A stretch of DNA of 32,496 nucleotides from Opitutia bacterium (GTDB taxonomy: Bacteria > Verrucomicrobiota > Kiritimatiellia > CAIQIC01 > Lenti-01). The notes under the pieces were generated by a model. The model ran no database searches. It was not told the DNA's origin and was given only the letters and a program-made list of their open reading frames with translations. Numbering within the stretch: position 1 is the first letter of the stretch; every line of letters starts with the position of its first letter. Position numbers and translations under genes: made by a program. Where the stretch lies: positions 1 to 32,496 of the forward strand of contig SABN01000028.1 of NCBI GenBank assembly GCA_009928955.1, written 5' to 3'. Positions 9,188-17,900 of this stretch are shown here, piece after piece.

Positions 9188-9976
9188 ATGAAGACCATGA
9201 GGAACGATCGAGAACGCGGGCGGGTCCCGCCCAAGGCGGAGTTCACTCCGTCCAAGGCGGGGTTCACGCTGATCGAGCTGCTGGTGGTGATCTCGATCAT
9301 CGCGGTGCTATTCGCGGTGGCGATGCCGGTGTTCGAGAACGTGGGGAGGAAAGATACCAATCGCGCGGCCATGCAAGTCATCAATACGTTGCGGCTGGCG
9401 CGCCAGCATGCGATCAGCAAGCGGCAATGGACGCTGGTGGTGTTTCCCAACCGGGATGGCGGCGGCGATGAGGATGTGGAGAAGTGTTTGAAGAGCTATG
9501 CCGTGCTGGCCGTGACGAACAACATGGAGATACTGAGCCGCAAGGAGCAGAACCCGGACAATATGCAGTTCGCATTCGCCTCGGACTGGAAGTACCTGCC
9601 GGACGGGATCTACTTCGATGAGCATTGTGATACCGGAGGGACAGCCACCAACGGGAACTACTTGTTCAAGAGTCGGTCGCAGACCTTCAAATATCCCCTC
9701 AAGCCGGAGACGCCGAATGTGCAAGAGCGTCCCATGGGGGTGATGCTGTTCCGTCCTAACGGACGTGCCTATGTCATGAAGGCCGAGAGCGAAGCCACCG
9801 GGAAAATCTGGCAGGACCTAAGTGGCTCGAAGGTATATCTAACTTCTTCGTGGTATTACGAAATGGAAAACGGAAAATTGACGGCGGGCACGGATTCGAT
9901 GACGGGCACAAACACGGCAGTCCTCATCAATAACAAGACGGGACAGGTCAACATATGGGATCGATCGAACGATTGA
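9188..9976 (+). CDS. GspH/FimT-like prepilin-type protein
   Basis: The 262-aa protein has a 25-residue leader ending in Gly25, then FTLIELLVVISIIAVLFAVAMP. After the helix, INTLRLARQHAISKRQWTLVVF is the GspH/FimT hallmark (LRxARxxAIxxxxxVxL). GspH-type proteins are minor pseudopilins near the tip. The leader is odd: KAEFT and KAGFT occur seven residues apart because the underlying DNA is an imperfect 21-bp tandem duplication, and only the second copy has the Gly needed for cleavage. It is followed after 19 bp by the GspI-like gene, so genes four to seven of the cassette form one tight unit. Confidence 0.87.
   Translation: MKTMRNDRERGRVPPKAEFTPSKAGFTLIELLVVISIIAVLFAVAMPVFENVGRKDTNRAAMQVINTLRLARQHAISKRQWTLVVFPNRDGGGDEDVEKCLKSYAVLAVTNNMEILSRKEQNPDNMQFAFASDWKYLPDGIYFDEHCDTGGTATNGNYLFKSRSQTFKYPLKPETPNVQERPMGVMLFRPNGRAYVMKAESEATGKIWQDLSGSKVYLTSSWYYEMENGKLTAGTDSMTGTNTAVLINNKTGQVNIWDRSND
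9218..9267. repeat. palindromes and 21-bp tandem duplication inside a leader-peptide coding region
   Basis: 9218-9232 is GGGCGGGTCCCGCCC. 9237-9250 is CGGAGTTCACTCCG. CCAAGGCGGAGTTCAC (9231-9246) recurs 21 bp later as CCAAGGCGGGGTTCAC (9252-9267), with one mismatch in 16. All of it is translated as part of the GspH-like leader. Confidence 0.85.
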
Positions 9977-9995
9977 TGTCCGAGAGGGCAATTCG

Positions 9996-10553
9996 ATGAG
10001 AACAAATGCAAGGAAAGAAGGATATTCACTGGTGGAGGTGACGCTGGCGCTGCTGGTGGTGGCCATTGGCCTGACAGCGACGTTCGCGCTGTTTCCGGAA
10101 GGGTTGAAAGCAACTCGGTCGGCAGTCAACGATACGGAAATCTCTTTGTTTTCCGAATATGTATTTACCACCTTGGATTTGACCGCCATTTTGAAGGGGG
10201 CGAGCTGGACGGTGGCAGATTGCAAGAACTTCAAATCGATCGCCCTTGCCGGGGATAAAAACGATTCGCGATCCATGTTGAAGGAAACCTCCGGAAATGC
10301 AACGGCGGTGTTTTATTGGGTCCCCAAGGATTATGGAGTGCCGAATAGCCAAGACTATAGTGCCGCCAATGTTTCGGATTTCTGGACATCTGCTTTTACG
10401 TATCAATTGGAGTTATTTGACTGGGCGGAAGGCAGCACCTATGCCCGGTTGGTCGTATGGCCAGGCGAATATGCAGCAGGAATCCCGCCGCCCGAAAATG
10501 AAAAGCGGGTCTTCACGCGCGCCATTCAGGCAATCCGGGGGGAAGCGTTATGA
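9996..10553 (+). CDS. GspI/PilV-like prepilin-type protein
   Basis: The 185-aa protein has leader MRTNARKEG, then YSLVEVTLALLVVAIGLTATFALFPEGL. A Val-Glu-Val start, LALLVVAIGL and FPEGL are typical of PilV/GspI minor pilins and of the PilV-like protein of Verrucomicrobial pilin cassettes. The head domain has no motif I recognise. The start is clear: 19 bp after the previous stop and directly before the leader. The end overlaps the next gene by four bases (ATGA), a sign of coupled translation. Confidence 0.85.
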   Translation: MRTNARKEGYSLVEVTLALLVVAIGLTATFALFPEGLKATRSAVNDTEISLFSEYVFTTLDLTAILKGASWTVADCKNFKSIALAGDKNDSRSMLKETSGNATAVFYWVPKDYGVPNSQDYSAANVSDFWTSAFTYQLELFDWAEGSTYARLVVWPGEYAAGIPPPENEKRVFTRAIQAIRGEAL

Positions 10554-11479
10554 TGAATGCTAAAAAAATCAAAAAATCCAACCCGGGGTTCACCTTGATC
10601 GAGGTGCTGGTCTCGATGGCGGTGCTGGTGGTGTTGATTCTCGCATTGACGCGGATGTTCGTGGAGGCGGCCAACATCACCAAACGTGGAACAACTGCGC
10701 TTGCCCGTAACAGCGTGGCAGAGACCGCCCTGGAAACCATATTGCAAGACATCGAGGGGATGGTGGTGAATGAGCGGTTGGCCTGTCAGTTTCGCGGAGA
10801 CACCATGGATCGGCAACAGGATCCCGCCACGTTCGGCTATGGCTTTGGCTTCGACGAAGCGTGGTTTATCACGACGTCCGGCGATCAAGACGACTCGCGC
10901 GCCTACCAGACGGTTCATTACTACGTGACCAACAGTCTGACGACCAATTCTCTCGGGGCCGCCTATGTGCGATTCCAATTGATACGGCAAGTGGGCATAT
11001 TCGCCAATGCAGACAAATGGGGCGTAGACATCATGGGAAAGGAAATGGATTGGTGGAATCCCCAGAAATGGGATGGGGGGCAGGTGGTTTACTCCGACAA
11101 AAACGTATTGGCCGAGAATGTGATTCGATTCGATTTCTATTTATTGGGGTGGAAGAAGGAGGCCTCCGGTCATTCGGTGATCAGTTGGCTGGAGGCCGAC
11201 GGAAATCCAACCAATGTGGTCTTCAACAGCATTCTGGGGCCAAGGGACGACCGCACGCAAACCAATCTACCCCCTGCGGCCATTGACGTATATTTTGAAG
11301 TCACCAGTCCGGAGGTGGCGTCAGAGAGCGGGATGGCGTTGGTGCCTGGCGTGGAAAAAGAAATCCAGCTGAAGGCGCGAGAAATGATGTTCCGAGACTC
11401 GGCATCGCTGTTTGGGCGGGCTTCACCGATTGCGGGCGGCGCGCAAAAACTCCACCCAGCACAACATTATACGGACTAG
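10550..11479 (+). CDS. GspJ/PilW-like prepilin-type protein
   Basis: The 309-aa protein has a Lys-rich leader ending in Gly13, then FTLIEVLVSMAVLVVLILALTRMF. The helix is followed by a region rich in short turns and beta-type sequence, as in GspJ/PilW proteins. It is longer than a typical GspJ (about 200 aa). Its ATG overlaps the stop of the GspI-like gene, and a second ATG follows at once (ATGATG). GspI, GspJ and GspK form the tip complex of type II pseudopili, so this order fits an assembly-priming complex. Confidence 0.85.
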   Translation: MMNAKKIKKSNPGFTLIEVLVSMAVLVVLILALTRMFVEAANITKRGTTALARNSVAETALETILQDIEGMVVNERLACQFRGDTMDRQQDPATFGYGFGFDEAWFITTSGDQDDSRAYQTVHYYVTNSLTTNSLGAAYVRFQLIRQVGIFANADKWGVDIMGKEMDWWNPQKWDGGQVVYSDKNVLAENVIRFDFYLLGWKKEASGHSVISWLEADGNPTNVVFNSILGPRDDRTQTNLPPAAIDVYFEVTSPEVASESGMALVPGVEKEIQLKAREMMFRDSASLFGRASPIAGGAQKLHPAQHYTD

Positions 11480-11499
11480 GCGGAAAGGAAGCGGACAAA

Positions 11500-14061
11500 A
11501 TGAAGAGGCGACTTTCCCGGCCGGATGAAGGGGCGAAGCGCGGCGTGGCGCTGATCGTGGTGCTGGGATTCCTAAGCATCATGATCGTGATGGCGGTGGC
11601 GTTCCTGACCCAGGCGCGGATAGAACGGTTGGTGGCAGACGCCACAATGGCCGCCCAACGCGGCCGGCAAATGGCGCGGACGGCTTTAAATGCCGCCATG
11701 AGCGACTATAGTTATCAACTGTACGAGAAGAATAAGCTGATGTTGCCGCCGAAGGATTCCGACTTTGATTTGTTTCTTTCCAAGAAACCGTATGCTTCCG
11801 GCGAGATCCAGCCTGCGCTCGCGGGGAACAACGGAACGCTTAACGCCGACGCTCGTGAACTAATGAAGGGCGAAGCCCGGAATTGGATCCCCCGCCGATA
11901 TTTGGAAGATGAAGATTATGCGATGCAGAACACTCATTGGATCCTGGTGCGTCAGGATCCGAGTAAGGGACCGGCCGTGGACAACCCCATCGTGGGACGA
12001 TATGCTTATCTCTGTTTTGACATGAGCGGGGGAATCGACGCGAATCTGATTGCGCTGACGGAAGGCGTGGCGAACGTGGGGAACGCCACCAACCGCTTTA
12101 GCGTGCGGGATGTGGGACTTAGAGAACTGAAGGAAATGCTCCCCATCCAGGGGCTGGAAGACACCCCCCCCGATGCCAGTCTGTTTAAAAGGCTGCGTCG
12201 GGGCTGGCATGGGTTTGACACTCTGTCGGAATTGATTTTGCTGACCAACGGGCGCTACAACGGCGGGGAGAATGAGCAGGCGGTCAAAATCGGCGGGGTG
12301 ATCTATTATTACATTGACGAAGGGGTTTCGGCCGAGGAGTTGCCGCCGTCCAAGGTCTGGGGCCCGCCAGGATCCGACGCCCGTTGGCGCGCAGGAGAAG
12401 GGTGGACCCGGATTGAACAAGCGGCCCCGGCGCTGAATTCCACCAATGTCTCGGATTTGGTCCCCTACAGTTTGGCGACCTTCCGGGGATGGGAATACAA
12501 CCCAAACACGGCAATGTGGAATGCGGATCACCTGGTAGCGTGGGATGAACACGGAACTTGGGATGCCGCAAACTGGGAAATCGCACTGGGTGACCTGGAA
12601 AATCAGTTTAAAGGGGGAGCTATTCCCGCCTGGTGGGAACAAGCGGTAACGGATTACGCGAGCTCTGAAAATTATCCCGTCGGCGTGAATTATCCGTCGC
12701 CCAAAAACGTGCCGATGATCAATGAAGTGAGCCTACGGGTTGCTCCGCAGGTCAACGTCGGCGGAACCAATGAATTGAACATTGAAGTGGAAATGCAGGT
12801 TGAGGTGTGGTTCCCCTTCCCGGCGGATGACAACAAGCGGACGGAGAGTTATACGCTTGCGCCAACAATTGGCGGTGGCCCGACGCCGACCGGGCCTGCC
12901 GGTGTTGATGTTTGGATCCCGATGCGCGGGAATGGAGGAGCGTATAAGGTACCAGCATGGACAGCAAGTCCGCAAAGCGCCCCGCCCTTCACGGTGTCTT
13001 ACGGGGATGGATTGCCGAAAGTTAAAATATTTACCTATTCGGTGATCGTGCCCGTGGAAATGGCGAATACGAACCAGGCATTGGATTCGACGACACCCTT
13101 GCAAATTCAAGTCACGACGGGCAAGGGGATTGAAATTCAAACGGGCGGGAACGCCGTGGACTGGATGCCGGCCGAGGCGTTGAACCTAAGGCGCGACGCG
13201 GGATCGACACTGCCATTGGTTGCTTCCGCGGCGGCAGCGGCAACATATTATTGGGAAGCCTTCGATCCACGCTTGAACCATTTGAATGAAGAGGGGTGGG
13301 AACTAGGCGATGGAACCATGGGGCAAATCAACAAGGCAGCGAAAAGCAGGGGCTACGGCACCAATGGCGACAGCACCAATTTCTATTGCCGGAACGCACC
13401 GATGATCTCGCCGGTGGAGGCTGGTTATATCAACACCGGGAATCCGTGGAAAACCCTGGAGTTTTGCAGCAAGGAGGGGGCGGACGCCCTTTCCCGGATG
13501 GTGTCCCGCAAAATGATCGACGATTTGGATGTCGTCGGCGTGGCCTATACGAACGGAACCATCAATCCGAACACCAGCAGCAGCAATGTGCTGCGTACCG
13601 CGTTTGCAGATTTGAAGATTAAGGATAACAACACGGCATTGGATGACGTCGACTTGACTGAACTGGTAACCATCTTTAGCGGCATCACCGCGTCCAAGAA
13701 GATAACGGACAATTCCAGTGCGACGGTTTTCTCGGGTGCGTGCATGCGCGGCATCGATTGGATTTGGGCCGCCCCGTTCAAGCCCGACGGGTATTATGGG
13801 ACCAAGTGGAGCAAGAACGAGCGGCATCGTCTGATTGGAAGGACCTGGGGTTTGTTCAATCCCAACAACAGCATGTTCACCATTTTGGCGATTGGGCAGT
13901 CCATCAAGGAGGGGCCTGGACAGATGGGGGCATGGAGCGCGGACGACGTGATCACCGGCGAGCGACGGGCGGTGGCGATGGTGTGGCGGGATCCAACCCC
14001 GCCGGGATTGAAGAAGCCGCACGAAATGTTTACGCGGGTGTTCAAGTTTTTGGATGAGTAG
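11500..14061 (+). CDS. very large GspK/PilX-like protein of the pilin cassette
   Basis: The 853-aa protein starts MKRRLSRPDEGAKRG, then VALIVVLGFLSIMIVMAVAFL (16-36), a prepilin-like helix lacking Glu at +5, as in GspK. GRQMARTALNAAMSDYSYQLY follows, like the ARxALxxA region of GspK/PilX. The remaining ~780 residues match nothing I can name; typical GspK proteins have 300-350 aa. Size and position resemble protein A of the Verru_Chthon cassette described in Verrucomicrobia, but I cannot confirm membership. The protein probably sits at the pseudopilus tip with a large exposed domain. A 20-bp gap separates it from the GspJ-like gene, and AGCGGACAAA precedes the ATG. It is the last cassette gene; an IS66 remnant follows. 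Confidence 0.75.
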   Translation: MKRRLSRPDEGAKRGVALIVVLGFLSIMIVMAVAFLTQARIERLVADATMAAQRGRQMARTALNAAMSDYSYQLYEKNKLMLPPKDSDFDLFLSKKPYASGEIQPALAGNNGTLNADARELMKGEARNWIPRRYLEDEDYAMQNTHWILVRQDPSKGPAVDNPIVGRYAYLCFDMSGGIDANLIALTEGVANVGNATNRFSVRDVGLRELKEMLPIQGLEDTPPDASLFKRLRRGWHGFDTLSELILLTNGRYNGGENEQAVKIGGVIYYYIDEGVSAEELPPSKVWGPPGSDARWRAGEGWTRIEQAAPALNSTNVSDLVPYSLATFRGWEYNPNTAMWNADHLVAWDEHGTWDAANWEIALGDLENQFKGGAIPAWWEQAVTDYASSENYPVGVNYPSPKNVPMINEVSLRVAPQVNVGGTNELNIEVEMQVEVWFPFPADDNKRTESYTLAPTIGGGPTPTGPAGVDVWIPMRGNGGAYKVPAWTASPQSAPPFTVSYGDGLPKVKIFTYSVIVPVEMANTNQALDSTTPLQIQVTTGKGIEIQTGGNAVDWMPAEALNLRRDAGSTLPLVASAAAAATYYWEAFDPRLNHLNEEGWELGDGTMGQINKAAKSRGYGTNGDSTNFYCRNAPMISPVEAGYINTGNPWKTLEFCSKEGADALSRMVSRKMIDDLDVVGVAYTNGTINPNTSSSNVLRTAFADLKIKDNNTALDDVDLTELVTIFSGITASKKITDNSSATVFSGACMRGIDWIWAAPFKPDGYYGTKWSKNERHRLIGRTWGLFNPNNSMFTILAIGQSIKEGPGQMGAWSADDVITGERRAVAMVWRDPTPPGLKKPHEMFTRVFKFLDE

Positions 14062-14090
14062 ATCCAGCAGCATCAGTCCGTTGAAATTGC

Positions 14091-14114
14091 GAAACGCGCG
14101 AAATACGCAAAAAG
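14091..14114. repeat. GAAACGCGCG...TACGCAAAAAGA repeat, copy 2
   Basis: It resembles 9102-9126 closely. It lies 30 bp past the stop of the GspK-like gene. Confidence 0.5.
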
Positions 14115-14121
14115 ACCATTG

Positions 14122-14328
14122 TCAGCATTTTGAAGTGTGGGGGAAACTCGTCCGCTTACGATCAAGCTTCTCCGACTTCGCCCCGAACAGCTTCCTGAGC
14201 AGATATTTGACCTTCTCGTTCAGGAACTTGATCTCGTCCTTCAGGGACTTGACCTCTGCGCCCAGCGACTGGTTCTGCGCGTTCAGCACCTTGAATTGTT
14301 CGACCGTGATTTGCACGCCGCACAACAT
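14122..14328 (-). pseudogene. tnpC: IS66 transposase TnpC, N-terminal stump
   Basis: Only the first ~55 residues resemble TnpC. They are a coiled-coil-like VLNAQNQSLGAEVKSLKDEI followed by LLRKLFGAKSEKLD, the family's conserved KRQLFGxKSEKL segment. Full TnpC has about 500 residues, including the zinc finger and DDE core, all missing here. After KLD (codon for D at 14161-14163) the frame runs into unrelated sequence and stops at 14122. It lies downstream of tnpB in the expected order and cannot encode a working transposase. Confidence 0.85.
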
Positions 14329-14381
14329 ACGGCATGCGCGGAAAATTGCATGGCGAAATCAAACTGTTTTCCGTCTTTTTT

Positions 14382-14729
14382 TCAGCGCTCGTACCACGCG
14401 CGCATTTTCGCCCCGCGCAGGTCCACGCCGTCGAGCAGCAACCCCAGCGCTTCGGGCTTCAGGCTCATCTTCTCCCGCTTCGCCTTCGCGCTCTTCGGCC
14501 AGCTGAACGAGCCCTTCTCCAGGCGCTTCGTCGGTACCCAGCAGCCCGTGCCGTCGAAGCACCGCACCTTCACCCGGTTCCGCGGCCGACTGCTGAACAC
14601 AAACCGCGCCCCCTTCTCCGGAGACTCCTTCAACTGCTGCGCCGCCGCATACAGCCCGTGGAAACTCTTGCGCAAATCCACCGGTCGCACCGCCAGCACC
14701 ACTCTCCGGTTCTGATTCATGTGAAACAT
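14382..14729 (-). CDS. tnpB: IS66 family accessory protein TnpB
   Basis: The 115-aa protein is complete and of normal length. It shows the family's features: VVLAVRPVDLRKSFHGL, then RFVFSSRPRNRVKVRCFDGTG, then KRLEKGSFSWP. TnpB is needed for IS66 transposition, but its biochemical role is not settled. An AGGG site lies 7 bases before ATG 14729. Since tnpC is destroyed, the gene probably has no current function, although its reading frame is intact, so the decay may be recent. Confidence 0.9.
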   Translation of the reverse strand: MFHMNQNRRVVLAVRPVDLRKSFHGLYAAAQQLKESPEKGARFVFSSRPRNRVKVRCFDGTGCWVPTKRLEKGSFSWPKSAKAKREKMSLKPEALGLLLDGVDLRGAKMRAWYER

Positions 14730-14781
14730 AGTCGGTCCCTTTCTGTAGGCCCCCCCCGATGCCTCATCCCGGCAGCTCAGA

Positions 14782-14808
14782 TAAGACGGTCGCCCCTCGG
14801 ACGCTTAC
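14782..14808 (-). repeat. IS66 terminal inverted repeat
   Basis: On the minus strand the outer end begins GTAAGCGTCCGAGGGGCGAC; IS66-family ends typically start GTAA. It lies about 50 bp ahead of tnpB. No matching end in inverted orientation is visible on the far side. The flank 14809-14929 shows nothing recognisable. Confidence 0.75.
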
Positions 14809-14929
14809 GCCGAGGCGGCTTGTCTCCCTGAAATAAAACAGTGATTTCCAACGGGCGGGCAGGCTGCGCTACGTCTTGTCGCCTCATTCCAAAGGAAAGC
14901 TCCGGGTCGCAGAGACGAGTGGAACTCTA

Positions 14930-17900
14930 TCACCAGATGGGGTCGAAGCGGTAGAAGTTGATGGGATCGTTGGAGGAAAGGGGGACGAAGAAGGTGATTT
15001 GGCCGAGGTAGTCGGTGGTGGTGGTGAAGGAGTTAGTTTTCCAGAGGCCGAGGGGGGTGAAGAGGTTGGTGGAGGAATACACCTTGAAGTGGGCAAAGGG
15101 GTCGTTGGGATCGTTTCCATCGGTGACGACGATCCACTTATTGGTGGCGCGGGCATAGCTGGTTGCGTAAATGGACGGGACTGAGTAGGTGTAGAGGAAA
15201 GGCGAAGCTTTGGCTTCGTCCAGAGTGCTGAACATGGCGTCGTTGGTGAGGACCCCGGCCCCGATGAAGGTGGGGCCGATGCCTGTTTTGCTGATTTGGG
15301 CTTCGATGACATATTGCACCGTGGAGCCGCGAACATTGGTGTAGGCCGGAATGCTTCCCATTGTATAGACGTTGGCGCTGCTGTCCTGAGACCCTTCCCT
15401 GAAGGTCATGCCGGCAGTTTTCCAGGTTCCGCTGTCATCGCGATAATAGATGGTGCCGGCGGGCTGGCCGTAGCCGGCCGCCGCGGCAAACCCGTAATAC
15501 AATTTCAGCGCGTCGGAATGGGCCGCTTGGACTGGAGACCGCATATTGGTGTTGATGACGGAGGAATCAACGAATTTTGAAGGAATGTGGAACACCGCCG
15601 CGAGTTCATTGGTGCCAACCGGAACGAGGGTTTGACCTCCATTGATGGAGCCGATGCTGATTATGGCATTGCCCCACGTGAAATCATCAAAGGTGGAACC
15701 TGTGTTGCGCAAAGAAACGGAATTGCTAGAGGTGCCGCTCTGAGAGCCGGATGGGGATGCTCCGGACGCGGTGCCGTTGTAGGAAATGGCACATATGGTG
15801 TGTTTATACTCATCCAACAGTCGGATGACTCCACGCGCATTTTGCATGTTGTTGTGAATTATCGCGGCGTCAGGATCGACGCTGGCCGGGACATAGTTGG
15901 TAAAGGTCAGGTTGATAGGGTCGCCCGTGGCATTGGTGAGGCCGCTGTCGCCGAGGACATAGAACCCGAACCCGTTGGTGGTGTCACTGAAGGTGTGGGT
16001 TAATGGGTAGGATGCGTAGACGTTGGTGCCGCCATTCTTGGCGACATCCGCATCGGCACCAAAGGACAGTTCAATGGTCCAGTTGGTAATGCTGGTTCCG
16101 GCCACCCCGCAAAGTTCAATGAATTCATGGTCTTCATACTGGTCCCAAAAACCATCGTCAAAGGCGGTGAGATAGTAAGAGAACTCATTGATCCAGACCT
16201 TATCCGGGGCAATGGAGGAGACATAGTTGGTGAGGGTGGCGGAGGTGGCCAGATTGGTGGTGTAGCCCGTGGAGCCCGGGGCGGCGCCGATGCCGGCATA
16301 TCGGACTATGGCATAGACGCGGATCTTGGCGCCTGCGGGTTGGCTGGGGATGGGGGCCACGGATGAGTAGGACCCATAGGCCACGGGAGTCATTACGATG
16401 GGAACCCACGTTGGGGAGGCGTCATCGCCGATACAATAGACACTGGTGACGGAGAGGATGGAGGCGCCATAGAAGCTGACCACGTCGGCGGTGATATAGG
16501 GGGAGTCGTCAATGGAGATCGCGGAGGGATCCGTCGCCACGTTGATGTTGACGGTTGGCCGGGCCTGCGGCGTGCCGATGCGGATGTTGTCAACGGGGGT
16601 AATGGTGTTTCCGGCGGAATGGCGGAAGCGGACATAATGGTTGGTGGTGTTGGAGTAGAAGAAGGAATGAAGCGTATATCCGGAAATCGTCGAGGTGACG
16701 GTGGCGATGGGCGTCCAAGTTGCGGCATTGGAGGAAACCTCGACCGCGAGAACCGGGTTGATTGTGGTTGTTTTGTTCAACTGGAAGTTGATGGAGCCGA
16801 TGCCGTCGGGAAGGTAGGGGCTTCGGATCCAGGCGTCCGCGAACGTGGTGCTCAACCGGGCGGAGTTGCCATCCACAGAGGCTTGGGCGTCCACCATGCA
16901 CTGGTTGATGCTCCAGCCTTGATGCGAGTCGGTGCCCACCGTATAGCTGGATTTGGCCGGCCAGGAGTTGAAGTCTTGGTTGCGATAGAGGACGGGGATG
17001 CGGACCTCGACGTTATCCACGAGGACCTCGTCCGATGTCCTGGCGGGATCGAAGCCAATGCGGATCTGGGAGGGATTGTTCGTGAGGTAGAGCCAAACAG
17101 AAAGATTGGAGGCCGCATTGACCGTCAAGGATTTTTGGGTGACCCAATTTGAGCCCCCGTCTACGGTGGATTGGAGAACAAGATAGGCCGTACTGTTGCT
17201 TTCCGCGGGGGCGGCCCAAAAGACGACCTCGCCCGCGCCATCGGCATAGGCCGGAGACAGGACGGCGCTGTTTGTGGAGTCCAAAAGGGCGGCGCGGGAC
17301 CCGCTGTTGGTGGAGATGGATGCGTTCTCGATGGTCCAGCCCAGCCGGGAATAGTTGCCTGGATAGATATAGGAAGGCAGGGTCCAGGCCGCAAAGGTTT
17401 CCAGGCGGGGGGTGCTGGAATACACGCTGACCACGATCTCGTCGAGCCGGAATCGATTGGTGCCGCCGCCGGTTTGGCTGAAACGAACATAGCGGTCGTC
17501 AGGACTGTTGACGGAAAACACCGTGTACCTGAAGTTGGTTTCGACCACGCCGGTCAGGGAGCCGTTGGTCATCCAGGGGCCATTTATCGACGCGGCGGAT
17601 TCAATGGAGAGGTTGATCACCGGGGATGCGGATTCAGTGCGGTACCAGAAGCTGACGTCGCCGATGCCACCCGTCAACTCGCCACTCATGAGCGTCGCGT
17701 TGGTGTTCAAGAGGAGGCTGTACTGGGCGGGAGTGTACGGTTCGTTCGGGTCGGTGAAGGAAATGGAGTGGGTGCCGAGATCGGCAAAGTTGTCGTTGGC
17801 GGAGATGATCCAATCGTCGATCGAGAAGGGGGCGGTGACGGCTGTCGTGGTGCCGGTATAGATGGTCGTTTTGCGGGTGAGGGTGCGATTGCGGGTGTTG

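Larger units (their letters stand above)
14152..14808 (-). mobile_element. truncated IS66-family insertion sequence
   Basis: The remnant has one terminal repeat (14782-14808), tnpB and the beginning of tnpC. The far end with the catalytic core is gone. tnpA is not seen. The break lies near 14152-14160, where the element's own strand reads CGTAAGCGGACGAG, which resembles the start of its terminal repeat. It cannot move by itself. Confidence 0.8.

Noticed and set aside
7093-14061. Standard type II secretion operon
   Set aside because: No gspE, gspF, gspD, gspL/M or gspO is present, and there are three GspG-like proteins.
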